Shown here: positions 35,242-44,324 of the stretch, piece after piece
How the letters are laid out: the number at the start of each line of letters is the position of its first letter
How positions within the stretch are numbered: the first letter of the stretch is position 1
Origin: Actinobacteria bacterium UBA2272
GTDB taxonomy: Bacteria > Actinomycetota > Coriobacteriia > Anaerosomatales > Anaerosomataceae
NCBI GenBank assembly: GCA_002347725.1
Contig: DDXA01000003.1
Location: 505,147 to 569,146, forward strand
Direction: 5' to 3'
DNA length: 64,000 bases
Made by a program: the position numbers and the translations under genes
The notes under the pieces: generated by a model
What the model was told of the DNA's origin: nothing
What the model saw: the letters and a program-made list of their open reading frames with translations, nothing else
Database searches by the model: none

Positions 35242-35253
35242 GTGGTTGGCCCC

Positions 35254-36375
35254 TTAGAGTCCGACTGCGGCACGCACGCCGAGCAGCAGCAGTGCGAGGA
35301 ACGACCTGACCGGCGGCGATATCGAGATCACGACCGTGATGACGGCGAGCGCCGCCCCTACAAGCACGAGTAGCTGGCTCGGCTTGACCGACGCCCGGTA
35401 CAACCGGCTCACGCCCTTGGCGTCCACAAGGCGCGGGCCTAAGCGGAGCCGCACGAGGAAGGTCGACGCCATACCCTTGCGGCCCTTGTCGAGCTGCTCG
35501 AGTAGATTCCAGTGCGTGCCGACGGCGACAATGAGATCCGCACCCGACTCGCTTGCCAGCAGCAGTGCGAGGTCCTCGCTCGTCCCCGGCGCGCGCCACT
35601 CGGTCGAGCTCACGCCGAGGGTCGCCAGCCGCTCACGACCGGGACACGTACCATCAGGATAGGCGTGTACCACGAGTTCCGCGCCGCTTCCGAGCGCAGC
35701 ATCGCTCACGGAGTCCATGTCGCCGACGATCAGGTCGGGGCGCAACCGGTACTCGAGGAGGGCATCCGCGCCGCCGTCGACCCCGATGAGCACCGGCCGT
35801 GTCTCCTTGATGTACGGCAGTAACGTCCGAAGATCATCCTTGTAATCGTACCCGCGCACCACGACGAGCACGTGGCGGCCGTCGATGCGGGTCCTCAGGT
35901 GCGGAACGGCGACCGCGCCCGTCAGCAGCTCCCGCTCCTTCTCCACGAACTCCATCGTGTTGCGAACGAACGCGTCGAGTTGGTCGTCGAGCGACTTGGT
36001 GGCCTCTTGGAGAGCCTCTTCCACCGCGTCGACGGTCAAGCGGACGCCCGAAGCCACGACCGCGCCTCCGAGCAGGACATCTCCACCGAAGATCTCGATC
36101 TCGTCACCCTCGACGATTCGCTCGAACACCTGCTGACCGACGTTGTCGATAACGCGAACGCCGCCCCGAAGCAAGATCAGCGGGCCAAGATTGGGATAGG
36201 CGCCGGAGATCGAAGGGGCGGCATTGATGACCACCTCGACGCCGGTGTCGAGAAGCGACTCGGCGCTGACGCGATCGATGTCGACGTGGTCGATGATGGC
36301 GATATCGTCGCGACTCAGTCGCTTGACGAGATCCTTCGTCTTCCTGCCAAGGCGTGCGCGTCCCGTGGTCTGCAC
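35254..36375 (-). CDS. steA: Cytokinetic ring protein SteA
   Basis: 373 residues. The N-terminal region starts with RARLGRKTKDLVKRLSRDDIAIIDHVDIDR. A central domain resembles the catalytic fold of thiamine pyrophosphokinase (GVDGGADALLEYRLRPDLIVGDMDSV, about 217-243). One or two C-terminal membrane helices (about 333-372) anchor it with the bulk in the cytoplasm. In corynebacteria SteA localises to the division site and acts with SteB. GTG start, 3 nt after recN, as is usual in actinobacteria. Confidence 0.9.
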   Translation of the reverse strand: MQTTGRARLGRKTKDLVKRLSRDDIAIIDHVDIDRVSAESLLDTGVEVVINAAPSISGAYPNLGPLILLRGGVRVIDNVGQQVFERIVEGDEIEIFGGDVLLGGAVVASGVRLTVDAVEEALQEATKSLDDQLDAFVRNTMEFVEKERELLTGAVAVPHLRTRIDGRHVLVVVRGYDYKDDLRTLLPYIKETRPVLIGVDGGADALLEYRLRPDLIVGDMDSVSDAALGSGAELVVHAYPDGTCPGRERLATLGVSSTEWRAPGTSEDLALLLASESGADLIVAVGTHWNLLEQLDKGRKGMASTFLVRLRLGPRLVDAKGVSRLYRASVKPSQLLVLVGAALAVITVVISISPPVRSFLALLLLGVRAAVGL

Positions 36376-36378
36376 CGA

Positions 36379-38019
36379 CTAGCCTCCCGCTCTACGTTCC
36401 GAGGCGGCAGAGGTGAGGAGTTCGCGTGCGTGCGCCAGCCCTGCCTCGGATGCCCCACCGGCAAGCATACGTGCGATCTCGCCCTCACGCTCGTCCTCGC
36501 CGATGGTGCCGGCGCGTGTCACGGTCCGTCCGGACTCCTCGGACTTGGAGACGACCACCTGCGAGTCGGCGTATGCCGCGACCTGCGGCAGGTGGGTGAC
36601 CACCAGTACCTGGTGGCTCTCGGCCAGCCTGGCCAGACGCTTGCCAACCGCAAGTGCGGTCGCTCCGCCGATGCCGGCGTCGACCTCATCGAAAGCGAGG
36701 ACCGGGACCGCGTCTGCCGCGCCGAGCACGCTCTTGAGCGCCAACATGACGCGCGAGATCTCTCCACCGGACGCGACTCGCGCGAGGGGACGCGGTTCCT
36801 CACCGGTGCCGGACGCGAAGAGGAACTCGACACGCTCGGGGCCGTCTGCGGTCCAGGCAGTCTCGGGAAGCGGGGTGCGGGCCACGGCGAACGTGGCAGT
36901 CGGCAGTGCCAGATCGGCAGCAGCGCCGCGCAGCCCATCCACGAACGCGTCTTCAGCCCCGTCGCGCAGGACTACGATCGCCTCACCGGCCGTCACGAGT
37001 CGCTCACGTGCCTGCGCTACCGCCGCCCGCGCCTGCTCGATGCCGACCTCACCCGAGTCCAGGAGCTCGATCTCTTTGGCGGCCTCCTCACGTGTACGCA
37101 ACACGTCATCGAGAGCCGGACCGTACTTGCGCATCAGGTCGCCAAGCTCGTGCAGACGGCGCTCCGTCCCATCGAGTGCCGCCGGGTCGTGTTCGACACT
37201 CTCCGCGTACGTGCGAAGCGAGGCCGCTACCTCTTGTGCTTCGATGTCGAGCCTGCCGACCGCGTCCGCAAGCTCGTCGAGCGCAGGGTCGAGCCCGCCT
37301 GCCGCCGCCAGCGCGCTCGTTGCGGCGGTGAGCCCCTCGGAGACACCGCTCTCGCCCTGGATCGCCGCGTGCGCGGACGCCGCGGCAGCGGTAAGGCGCT
37401 GCCCGTGCCGCAGTCGCGGAAGCAACGCGGTGAGTTCCGCATCCTCCCCCGCCCGCGGCGCTGCGGCGTCGATATCCGCCACCTGAAAGCGCAGATAGTC
37501 CTCTCGCCTACCTCGGTCGGCGAGAGCATCCTCGAGCGCCTGGAGCGCGCGAGCAGCGTCTCCGACCTCGGTATATGCGTCCCGATACCGCTCGAGCGCC
37601 TCAAGTGCCTCTGCGCCGATGAACCGGTCGAGATAAGCGGCATGCCGCGCCGCTGAGAGCAACGCCTGATGCTCATGCTGGCCGTGCAGATCGACCTGCC
37701 CACCGAGCAACTCGGCAAGCATGCCGACCGTCGCCATCTCACCGTCGACGGTGCACCTCGACCGGCCTTCGGCGCTCACGCGACGCCGCACGAGCACCTC
37801 ACGGCCGTCGATGACGAACCGCCCCTCGACGAGCGCCTCCTCGGCGCCCTGCCGCACCATCGCGGAGTCCGCACGCTCACCGAGGAGCAGCTTGAGCGCC
37901 TCGACGAGCACGGTCTTGCCAGCGCCGGTCTCACCGGTGAGCACGGTCAGGCCCGGTCCGAACTCGAGCCAGACGTCCTCGACGAGGGCGAGATCGCGTA
38001 CGTGGAGCTCGGAGAGCAC
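36379..38019 (-). CDS. recN: DNA repair protein RecN
   Basis: 546 residues from the GTG at 38019, one nucleotide after the nadK stop; the upstream ATG at 38055 would add residues unlike the family. SMC-like ATPase for double-strand break repair. Walker A GETGAGKT at 29-36, two long coiled-coil arms in the middle, signature VASGGEISRVMLALK, Walker B VLAFDEVDAGIGG and the switch VVTHLPQVAAYAD. Next to nadK, as in many bacteria. Confidence 0.97.
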   Translation of the reverse strand: MLSELHVRDLALVEDVWLEFGPGLTVLTGETGAGKTVLVEALKLLLGERADSAMVRQGAEEALVEGRFVIDGREVLVRRRVSAEGRSRCTVDGEMATVGMLAELLGGQVDLHGQHEHQALLSAARHAAYLDRFIGAEALEALERYRDAYTEVGDAARALQALEDALADRGRREDYLRFQVADIDAAAPRAGEDAELTALLPRLRHGQRLTAAAASAHAAIQGESGVSEGLTAATSALAAAGGLDPALDELADAVGRLDIEAQEVAASLRTYAESVEHDPAALDGTERRLHELGDLMRKYGPALDDVLRTREEAAKEIELLDSGEVGIEQARAAVAQARERLVTAGEAIVVLRDGAEDAFVDGLRGAAADLALPTATFAVARTPLPETAWTADGPERVEFLFASGTGEEPRPLARVASGGEISRVMLALKSVLGAADAVPVLAFDEVDAGIGGATALAVGKRLARLAESHQVLVVTHLPQVAAYADSQVVVSKSEESGRTVTRAGTIGEDEREGEIARMLAGGASEAGLAHARELLTSAASERRAGG

Positions 38020-38020
38020 G

Positions 38021-38869
38021 TCATGCCCCCAGGAACGTCTGTGCCAGGACGTCATAGAAGTCGCGCCCGTCGAGTTTCATGAGCCGCACGTCGTGATCGC
38101 CGACAGTCACCTCGACACTGCCGAGCACGGTGCGGCACGGCAGCTGATCCCCGTCAACCGACACGCACGCCTCGGCGCGGGCCGGATTGGGGCACGTGAC
38201 GCGCACGACATCGCCCGGTCCGAGCACCATCGGCCGCACCCCGAGCGCGTGAGGGGCCACCGGCACGAGCACCATGCCACGGACGTCGGGAGACACGAGC
38301 GGCCCGCCGGCCGAGAGCGCGTACGCCGTGGACCCGGTCGGAGTCGCCACGATCACGCCATCACACACGTACCTGCCGACGGTGACGCCGTTCACCGCGA
38401 GCTCAAGCTCGACCCCGCGGGAACCTCCACCGCGGCCGATGAAGACCTCGTTGAGCGCCCGATAGGTGCCGACCGCCCTGCCGCCGATCTCCAGTGCCAC
38501 CTCGATCGTCTGTCGGCGCTCGACGCGTGCCTCCCCCGCCAGCGCGGCATCGAGCGCGGAGTCGAGATCGTCGCCGTCGGCTCCGGACAGGAACCCGAGC
38601 CTTCCGAGATTGATGCCGAGCACCGGCACCTCGGAGACGCCGAGCATGTGGACGGTCTTGAGCATGGTGCCGTCTCCACCGAGCGCGACGGCCATCTCCG
38701 GTTCGCCGATCTCTGAGCGCGGCACGCCGAGCTCGGGCACACCGCATGCCTCGGCATCCGTGGAGACCAGTATCGGCTCGTAGCCCAGCGCGATCAGACG
38801 CGCGGAGACGACCGCGACCGACTCCACGGATCGGCGGTTCGCCGGATTCGGTACCAGCAATATGCGCAA
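38021..38869 (-). CDS. nadK: NAD kinase
   Basis: 282 residues. Phosphorylates NAD to NADP. The ATP/NAD site has GGDGTML at 64-70 with LGINLGRLGFL, and the NE motif is RALNEVFIGRG; GSTAYALSAGGP is also typical. The start is a TTG at 38869 with GGGAGG 5 nt upstream, only one nucleotide after the tlyA stop. Confidence 0.97.
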   Translation of the reverse strand: MRILLVPNPANRRSVESVAVVSARLIALGYEPILVSTDAEACGVPELGVPRSEIGEPEMAVALGGDGTMLKTVHMLGVSEVPVLGINLGRLGFLSGADGDDLDSALDAALAGEARVERRQTIEVALEIGGRAVGTYRALNEVFIGRGGGSRGVELELAVNGVTVGRYVCDGVIVATPTGSTAYALSAGGPLVSPDVRGMVLVPVAPHALGVRPMVLGPGDVVRVTCPNPARAEACVSVDGDQLPCRTVLGSVEVTVGDHDVRLMKLDGRDFYDVLAQTFLGA

Positions 38870-38870
38870 C

Positions 38871-39665
38871 TCAGCCTCCCAGCGCCTCGTGCGCGGCGAC
38901 GACCACCGCGCCGGGCTCCTCGTCAGTCGGCTCCCCTGTCGGCGCCATCCACATCCAGAACTCGATATTACCCTCGGGGCCCGTGATGGGCGACCATCCC
39001 AGCCCCCGGACCACCCAGCCGGCCGTGTGCACGACAGACACGACCGACGTCAGCACGTCTGCGTGCACCGCCGGATCCCGCACCACACCCTTCTTACCAA
39101 CCCGACCCTTACCAGCCTCGAACTGCGGCTTAACGAGCGCCAAACACCCTCCGTCGGCGGCGATCAGCGGCAGTACCGTAGGCAGCACCTTTCCGAGGCC
39201 GATGAAGGAGACGTCGACAACGGCCAGGCCAAACGGGCCGCCGAGTATGGACGGGTCGACGCTTCGGATATTCGTCCGCTCGAGCACCCGCACGCGAGGA
39301 TCGTTACGCAGCGACCACGCGAGTTGCCCGTAGCCCACATCCAGCGCGGTCACATGGGAGACACCGTGCTGCAGCAGGCAGTCAGTGAACCCACCCGTCG
39401 ACGCGCCGACGTCGAGCGCCGATAGTCCCGACGGGTCGATACCGAACCGTTGGAGCGCGCCGGCGAGCTTGTCGCCGCCTCGCGACACGTACCGACGCCC
39501 GCCGGCGACCTCGATGACCGCGTCCGGTCGTACCGGGGCTCCGGCCTTGGTCACCACGACACCGTCCACCGTCACGTGTCCGGCGAGCACGGCAGCGCGG
39601 GCAGCCTCCCGGGAGACCGCAAGGCCGCGGCTAGCGATCTCGACGTCTATCCGGCGTCCGGCCAT
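38871..39665 (-). CDS. tlyA: TlyA family rRNA 2'-O-methyltransferase
   Basis: 264 residues from the ATG at 39665. An N-terminal S4 RNA-binding domain (RRIDVEIASRGLAVSREAAR to about residue 60) precedes a FtsJ-like SAM methyltransferase domain with DVGASTGGFTDCLL and ALDVGYGQLAW. TlyA methylates 16S C1409 and 23S C1920 in relatives and determines capreomycin sensitivity. The start overlaps the dxs 3' end by 35 nt. Confidence 0.94.
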   Translation of the reverse strand: MAGRRIDVEIASRGLAVSREAARAAVLAGHVTVDGVVVTKAGAPVRPDAVIEVAGGRRYVSRGGDKLAGALQRFGIDPSGLSALDVGASTGGFTDCLLQHGVSHVTALDVGYGQLAWSLRNDPRVRVLERTNIRSVDPSILGGPFGLAVVDVSFIGLGKVLPTVLPLIAADGGCLALVKPQFEAGKGRVGKKGVVRDPAVHADVLTSVVSVVHTAGWVVRGLGWSPITGPEGNIEFWMWMAPTGEPTDEEPGAVVVAAHEALGG

Positions 39666-41571
39666 GGCTCCGCATGTCGTCGGTGTCACGGATGTCGAGC
39701 ATGCGGCCGAGTACCGCGGACCGCACGGTGTCGGGTGTCAGCCCCGCCTCGACAAGCAACTGCTCGGTGCTCCCGTGCGTGATGAAGCAGTCGGGTATCG
39801 CCAGTCGCAGGACCGGCACCGTCGCGCCGAGATCGGCGAGCGCCTCGAGGACGCCCGCACCGAAGCCACCGACGCCGCTGTTCTCTTCGATCGTGACGAC
39901 GAGCCGGCGCTCGGCCGCAAGGCTCACCGCCTCGAGATCCATCGGCTTGATCCAGCGCATGTTCACCACGCCGGCGTCCACGCCGTCGGCGGCGAGCAGC
40001 GCAGCGGCATCCTCGGCAACGCCCACCATACGGCCCACCGCGAGGATCGAGACATCCGAACCATGCCGTCGGACCTCGGCACGACCGGCCTCGAGGATCT
40101 CGGGCTCGGCCGGGAGCGCGACACCGCGACCCGTACCGCGCGGATAACGGATAGCCACCGGACCATCGGCGTGCAGCGCGGTGTGGAGCATGTTCACGAG
40201 CTCGGCCTCGTCAGCGGGCGCCATGATCATCAGGTTCGGCACCGCGCGCAGGAACGACAGGTCGAACACCCCGTGGTGCGTCGGGCCGTCCTCACCCACA
40301 AGGCCGGCGCGGTCGATGCAGAAGACTACGTGGAGGTTCTGAAGCGCCGCGTCCATGATCACCTGGTCGTACGCACGCTGCATGAACGTCGAGTAGATCG
40401 CGACGACGGGGAGAAACCCCCCGTGGGCGAGACCCGCAGCCAGTCCGACCGCGTGCTGTTCGGCGATCCCGACATCGTAGAACCGGTCGCCGAAACGCTC
40501 CGCGAAGTACGAGAGCCCGGTACCCGCCGGCATGGCCGCCGTGATGGCCACGATGCGCTCGTCCGTCTCAGCTTCGGCCACAAGCGCCCTACCGAACGTC
40601 TCGGTGTAGCTGAGCGTTCCTTCGGCAGAGCCGTTGACCTTACCGGTATCAACCGAGAAGGGGCTGATGCCGTGGAACGCATCCGGACGACTCTCGGCGT
40701 AGCTGTACCCCATACCCTTCCGGGTCACTGCGTGGATGATCACCGGCCCGTCGGCGCTCGCGGCCCACGTGACCGCGTTCTGCACCTGTGCGACGTCATG
40801 ACCGTCGATCGGACCGACGTACTGGATGCCGAGCTCCTCGAAAAGCATGCCCGGCACAAGAAGCTGCTTGACCGACTCCTTTGCCGCCTCACCCGCCGCG
40901 ACCATCGCCGCGCCGATCTTCGTCCGCGCGAGCACGGACTCCACGTCGTCGCGCAGCCGACGGTACCGCCGGTCAAGTCGGACGCGCGCCAGATAGCTCG
41001 AGAGCGCTCCCACGTTGGGCGCGATGGACATCTCGTTGTCGTTGAGCACGATGATCAAGCGGGTGCCAAGATGACCCGCATGGTTGAGCGCCTCGAAGGC
41101 CATCCCTCCCGTGAGCGACCCGTCGCCGATGACCGCCACGATGTTCTCATCACCGCCGCGAAGGTCCCGCGCCACGGCGAGACCGAGCGCGACGGAGATC
41201 GAGTTGCTCGCATGGCCCGCGTCGTGGACATCGTAGGGGCTCTCTGAGCGCTTCGGGAAGCCGCAGACGCCGCCGTACGTGCGCAACGTGCCAAACCGCT
41301 CGCGACGACCGGTGACCAGTTTGTGAACGTACGCCTGGTGGCCGACATCCCACACGATGCTGTCCGTCGGACAGTCGAGGGCACGGTGCAGGCCTAGTGT
41401 GAGTTCGACAACCCCAAGGTTGGGAGCGAGATGGCCTCCGGTCTGGGCCACGGTGGCGACGAGCGTCTCGCGGATCTCCGCCGCAAGCTGCGAGAGTTCG
41501 GCGGCGTCGAGCGCTTTGAGGTCGCCCGGCGCGGCTATCGAATCAAGGATGCGTATCTCACTCAACGGCAA
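39631..41571 (-). CDS. dxs: 1-deoxy-D-xylulose-5-phosphate synthase
   Basis: 646 residues from a TTG at 41571, chosen because AGGGAG lies 7 nt upstream; a GTG at 41577 is only 1 nt from that site. Thiamine-diphosphate enzyme that condenses pyruvate and glyceraldehyde 3-phosphate, the first step of the MEP isoprenoid pathway. Motifs: GHQAYVHKLVTGR, the ThDP motif GDGSLTGGMAFEALN, and the transketolase pyrimidine region with EQHAVGLAAGLA. It provides isoprenoid for the undecaprenyl carrier used by the wall genes. Confidence 0.96.
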   Translation of the reverse strand: MPLSEIRILDSIAAPGDLKALDAAELSQLAAEIRETLVATVAQTGGHLAPNLGVVELTLGLHRALDCPTDSIVWDVGHQAYVHKLVTGRRERFGTLRTYGGVCGFPKRSESPYDVHDAGHASNSISVALGLAVARDLRGGDENIVAVIGDGSLTGGMAFEALNHAGHLGTRLIIVLNDNEMSIAPNVGALSSYLARVRLDRRYRRLRDDVESVLARTKIGAAMVAAGEAAKESVKQLLVPGMLFEELGIQYVGPIDGHDVAQVQNAVTWAASADGPVIIHAVTRKGMGYSYAESRPDAFHGISPFSVDTGKVNGSAEGTLSYTETFGRALVAEAETDERIVAITAAMPAGTGLSYFAERFGDRFYDVGIAEQHAVGLAAGLAHGGFLPVVAIYSTFMQRAYDQVIMDAALQNLHVVFCIDRAGLVGEDGPTHHGVFDLSFLRAVPNLMIMAPADEAELVNMLHTALHADGPVAIRYPRGTGRGVALPAEPEILEAGRAEVRRHGSDVSILAVGRMVGVAEDAAALLAADGVDAGVVNMRWIKPMDLEAVSLAAERRLVVTIEENSGVGGFGAGVLEALADLGATVPVLRLAIPDCFITHGSTEQLLVEAGLTPDTVRSAVLGRMLDIRDTDDMRSHGRTPDRRRDR

Positions 41572-41621
41572 CGGCACACTCCCTGGCGCAACGCCGCATA
41601 CTCGTGCGGCTCCGAGTCTGA

Positions 41622-41630
41622 ATCGTATCA
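41622..41630 (-). promoter_or_regulatory. Possible extended -10 element for dxs
   Basis: On the minus strand TGATACGAT (41630-41622) reads as an extended -10 (TGN-TACGAT) in the 111-nt gap between xseB and dxs, the widest gap in this operon. No good -35 is seen. It may allow dxs and downstream genes to be transcribed independently. Confidence 0.35.
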
Positions 41631-41682
41631 CGCAGCCCCGGGCGGGCGCGGCGCACGGTAACCTGGCCGTTACAACGCCCGA

Positions 41683-42060
41683 TCAGTCCTCGTCGCGCCC
41701 GACAGACGGCTCGTCGATCTCCACGTCGTGTGCATCAGAGCCATCCTCATCAACGCGATCATCGGAATCGACGTCGTGGGCGTCAGGCTCCTCGCCCGTG
41801 CCGTTCTCGGCGATCTGCGCCCCGACAACGTGCGTCTCCCCCACCGTGTCTGCTCCCTGCGGAGCATCGGATACCGAGACCGTGACCCGCGCATCGAGAT
41901 CGGTATGGTCCACAAGCTCCGTGCAGATGTTGGCGAGCCGCACGCCCTCCTCGAGCAGGTCAAGACTCCGCTCGAGGGAGGTGTCCTTCTTGCGGACCTC
42001 GGACGCTATCTCCTCGAGCCGGACCTTCGCCTGCTCGAACGTGAACTTCTCGTCGGCCAT
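41683..42060 (-). CDS. xseB: Exonuclease VII small subunit XseB with acidic tail
   Basis: 125 residues. The first 60 fit XseB: FTFEQAKVRLEEIASEVRKK and LERSLDLLEEGVRLAN form the two helices that wrap the large subunit. The remaining 65 residues are an Asp/Glu-rich, probably disordered tail not found in typical XseB (about 70-80 residues). The large subunit gene xseA is not in the window, although it usually lies beside xseB. It is 6 nt after nusB. Confidence 0.8.
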   Translation of the reverse strand: MADEKFTFEQAKVRLEEIASEVRKKDTSLERSLDLLEEGVRLANICTELVDHTDLDARVTVSVSDAPQGADTVGETHVVGAQIAENGTGEEPDAHDVDSDDRVDEDGSDAHDVEIDEPSVGRDED

Positions 42061-42066
42061 CGCTCG

Positions 42067-42546
42067 TCAGGCCCCTTCCTTCTCGTCTGCGGGCGGGTCG
42101 ACGGGATCCGCTGTGTCTTCCGGCACAGCGGGGACGTCCTCCTGCGCGGCGTGCACCTCGGCTATCTTGCCAAGCACGCCGTTCACGAACTTCGAGGAGT
42201 CATCGCCCCCGTAGACCTTGGCCATCTCGACAGCCTCGTTGATCGCGACCGACGCGGGCACATCGTCCTCGAAGAGGATCTCGTAGACAGCCAGACGCAA
42301 GATGTTGCGGTCCACGAACGGCATACGCATGAGCGACCAGTGCTGCGAGGTCGCCTCTATCTCGGCATCCACCGCCGCCTGATGGGTCTCCGCGCCGAGC
42401 GCGAGTGCGCGACAGTACTCGGACGGCTCGCCATCCTCGGTACTGTATGTGCCCGCTCCGAGGATCTCAGCGACCGTCTGTTCGGTGATCTCACGCTGGT
42501 AGAGGATCTGAAGGGCCTGTCTCCGGGCCCGTGTGCGCTCAAGCAT
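42067..42546 (-). CDS. nusB: Transcription antitermination factor NusB
   Basis: 159 residues, all helical. Opens RTRARRQALQILYQREI and has DRNILRLAVYEILFEDDVPASVAINEAVEMAKVYGGDDSSKFVNGVLG, the conserved NusB core. Binds boxA RNA with NusE (S10) to promote rRNA antitermination. A Pro/Asp-rich tail of about 25 residues is extra. The order accC-asp23-nusB is common in Gram-positive bacteria. Confidence 0.95.
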   Translation of the reverse strand: MLERTRARRQALQILYQREITEQTVAEILGAGTYSTEDGEPSEYCRALALGAETHQAAVDAEIEATSQHWSLMRMPFVDRNILRLAVYEILFEDDVPASVAINEAVEMAKVYGGDDSSKFVNGVLGKIAEVHAAQEDVPAVPEDTADPVDPPADEKEGA

Positions 42547-42573
42547 CGCCGTGTGCGCCGATCGCCGAGTCCA

Positions 42574-42921
42574 TCACTGTTCGGGGAATACCACACCGTC
42601 GACGAAGACGTCGACGGATGCGATGGACTGGCCGGTGTGGGTCAGCAGCGCGTCGATCACGGCACGCTGGACGTCACGGGCGACCTCTCGGAGCGGGCGG
42701 CCGTAGGAAGCCTGGATACGCACGGTCGCCACGAGCGAGCCCTCGCCACCGACCTCCACGCACACGCCGCGCGTCGTGCCCTTCTGTACGAGCCCGGCAA
42801 GCCCTCCCGGACCGCAGGAGACCTCAGCCACGCCATCGACTCCTTGAGCAGCAACAGTCGCAATGGTCTCGAGAACGCCCGGGGCGATCCCTATGCCATC
42901 AAGTGTGATCTCCTCAGACAT
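42574..42921 (-). CDS. Asp23/Gls24 family envelope stress protein
   Basis: 115 residues from the ATG at 42921, overlapping the accC stop by 8 nt. The domain runs from GIGIAPGVLETIATVAAQGV to VFVDGVVFP, with VEVGGEGSLVATVRIQASYG in the centre. Such proteins associate with the membrane face in staphylococci (Asp23) and are implicated in envelope stress; the exact activity is unknown. Between accC and nusB, a position typical of the family (YqhY). Confidence 0.9.
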   Translation of the reverse strand: MSEEITLDGIGIAPGVLETIATVAAQGVDGVAEVSCGPGGLAGLVQKGTTRGVCVEVGGEGSLVATVRIQASYGRPLREVARDVQRAVIDALLTHTGQSIASVDVFVDGVVFPEQ

Positions 42922-44323
42922 CCGGTTCCTCCTCACCCACGCGCTCTCCGCTGTGGAACGCAGCGAAATCGCCGGGGTCGACATGGCACTCGACGTAGTC
43001 AGTATAGACCTCGCCGCGCGCGAAGTGCTCCTCCTCCACCACGAACTGGTGGAATGGGATGGTGGTCGGGACTCCGAGGATGATGAACTCGTCGAGTGCA
43101 CGACGCGCCCTGGCGACCGCCTCGGCTCGCGTTTCGCCCCAGACGATGAGCTTCGCGAGCAACGAATCGTAGTGTTGGGGGACCACGTACCCGCTGTACA
43201 GGTGGCTGTCCACGCGGACGCCAAACCCGCCGGGCGGGTTGAACACCTCGATGCGGCCGGGATGTGGCCTGAACCCATGAAAAGGATCCTCGGCGTTGAT
43301 ACGAAACTCGATCGCATGACCGCGGAGCTCCACCATATCCTGGCTCGCGTGCTTCATCGGCATGCCGCCGGCTATCCGTATCTGCTCCTTGATGATGTCC
43401 ACACCGGTGATCTGCTCGGTCACCGGATGCTCCACCTGGACGCGCGTGTTCATCTCCATGAAGTAGAAGCGGCCATCCGTGTCGAGCAGGAACTCGACGG
43501 TTCCGGCGTTGACGTAGTCCACCGCCCTCACGGCGGTGAGCGCCGCGACGCCGATCGCCTCCCGCAGTTCGGGCGTGAGCGCGGGGCTCGGCGCCTCCTC
43601 GATCAGCTTCTGATGGCGGCGCTGAACCGAGCAGTCGCGCTCGAACAGATGGATGGCATTGCCGTGGGTGTCCGCAAGCACCTGGATCTCGATGTGGCGT
43701 GGCCGGGCCAGGTACTTCTCGATGTAGACGGTATCGTTGCCGAAGGCGGCCGCCGCCTCGGTCTTGGCGGCCGTGAGGTTGCGGCCCAGCTCACTCTCGT
43801 CGGCCGCGACCCGCATGCCCTTACCGCCGCCGCCGGCTGCTGCCTTGATGAGCACGGGAAAGCCGACCTCCCGGGCGAATGAGAGTGCCTCCTCCTCGTC
43901 GGCAACGGGACCGTCGCTCCCCGGCACGCACGGCACACCGGCCGCCATCATCGTGGTGCGTGCGACCGCCTTGTCCCCCATGCGCTCGATGGCGTCCGCC
44001 GAAGGACCGATGAAGACGAGTCCGGAGTCCACACACGCACGGGCGAATGCCGCATTCTCGGCGAGGAACCCGTAGCCGGGGTGGATCGCGTCGGCGCCGC
44101 TAACCAGTGCGGCGGAGATGACGTTGGGCATGTTGAGGTAGCTCGCGGCCGAGGACGCCGGGCCGACGCAGATGGCCTCGTCGGCCATTCGGGCGTGAAG
44201 CGAGTCGCGATCCGCTTCCGAGTAGATGGCGACCGAAGAGACGCCCATCTCCTTACAGGCACGAACGACCCTGAGCGCGATCTCGCCGCGGTTGGCGATC
44301 AGTACTTTTCGAAGCGGCGCCAC
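42914..44323 (-). CDS. accC: Biotin carboxylase AccC
   Basis: 469 residues from the GTG at 44323, one nucleotide after the upstream stop. ATP-grasp enzyme that carboxylates biotin. Opens LRKVLIANRGEIALRVVRACKEMG; Gly-rich ATP loop AAAGGGGKGMR; catalytic region NTRVQVEHPVTEQITGVDI; and EFRINAEDP. About 20-25 residues longer than the E. coli enzyme at the C-terminus. It must pair with the biotin domain encoded immediately upstream, so it may act as the BC subunit of a pyruvate-carboxylase-like enzyme as well as of acetyl-CoA carboxylase. Confidence 0.96.
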   Translation of the reverse strand: MAPLRKVLIANRGEIALRVVRACKEMGVSSVAIYSEADRDSLHARMADEAICVGPASSAASYLNMPNVISAALVSGADAIHPGYGFLAENAAFARACVDSGLVFIGPSADAIERMGDKAVARTTMMAAGVPCVPGSDGPVADEEEALSFAREVGFPVLIKAAAGGGGKGMRVAADESELGRNLTAAKTEAAAAFGNDTVYIEKYLARPRHIEIQVLADTHGNAIHLFERDCSVQRRHQKLIEEAPSPALTPELREAIGVAALTAVRAVDYVNAGTVEFLLDTDGRFYFMEMNTRVQVEHPVTEQITGVDIIKEQIRIAGGMPMKHASQDMVELRGHAIEFRINAEDPFHGFRPHPGRIEVFNPPGGFGVRVDSHLYSGYVVPQHYDSLLAKLIVWGETRAEAVARARRALDEFIILGVPTTIPFHQFVVEEEHFARGEVYTDYVECHVDPGDFAAFHSGERVGEEEPDV

Positions 44324-44324
44324 C

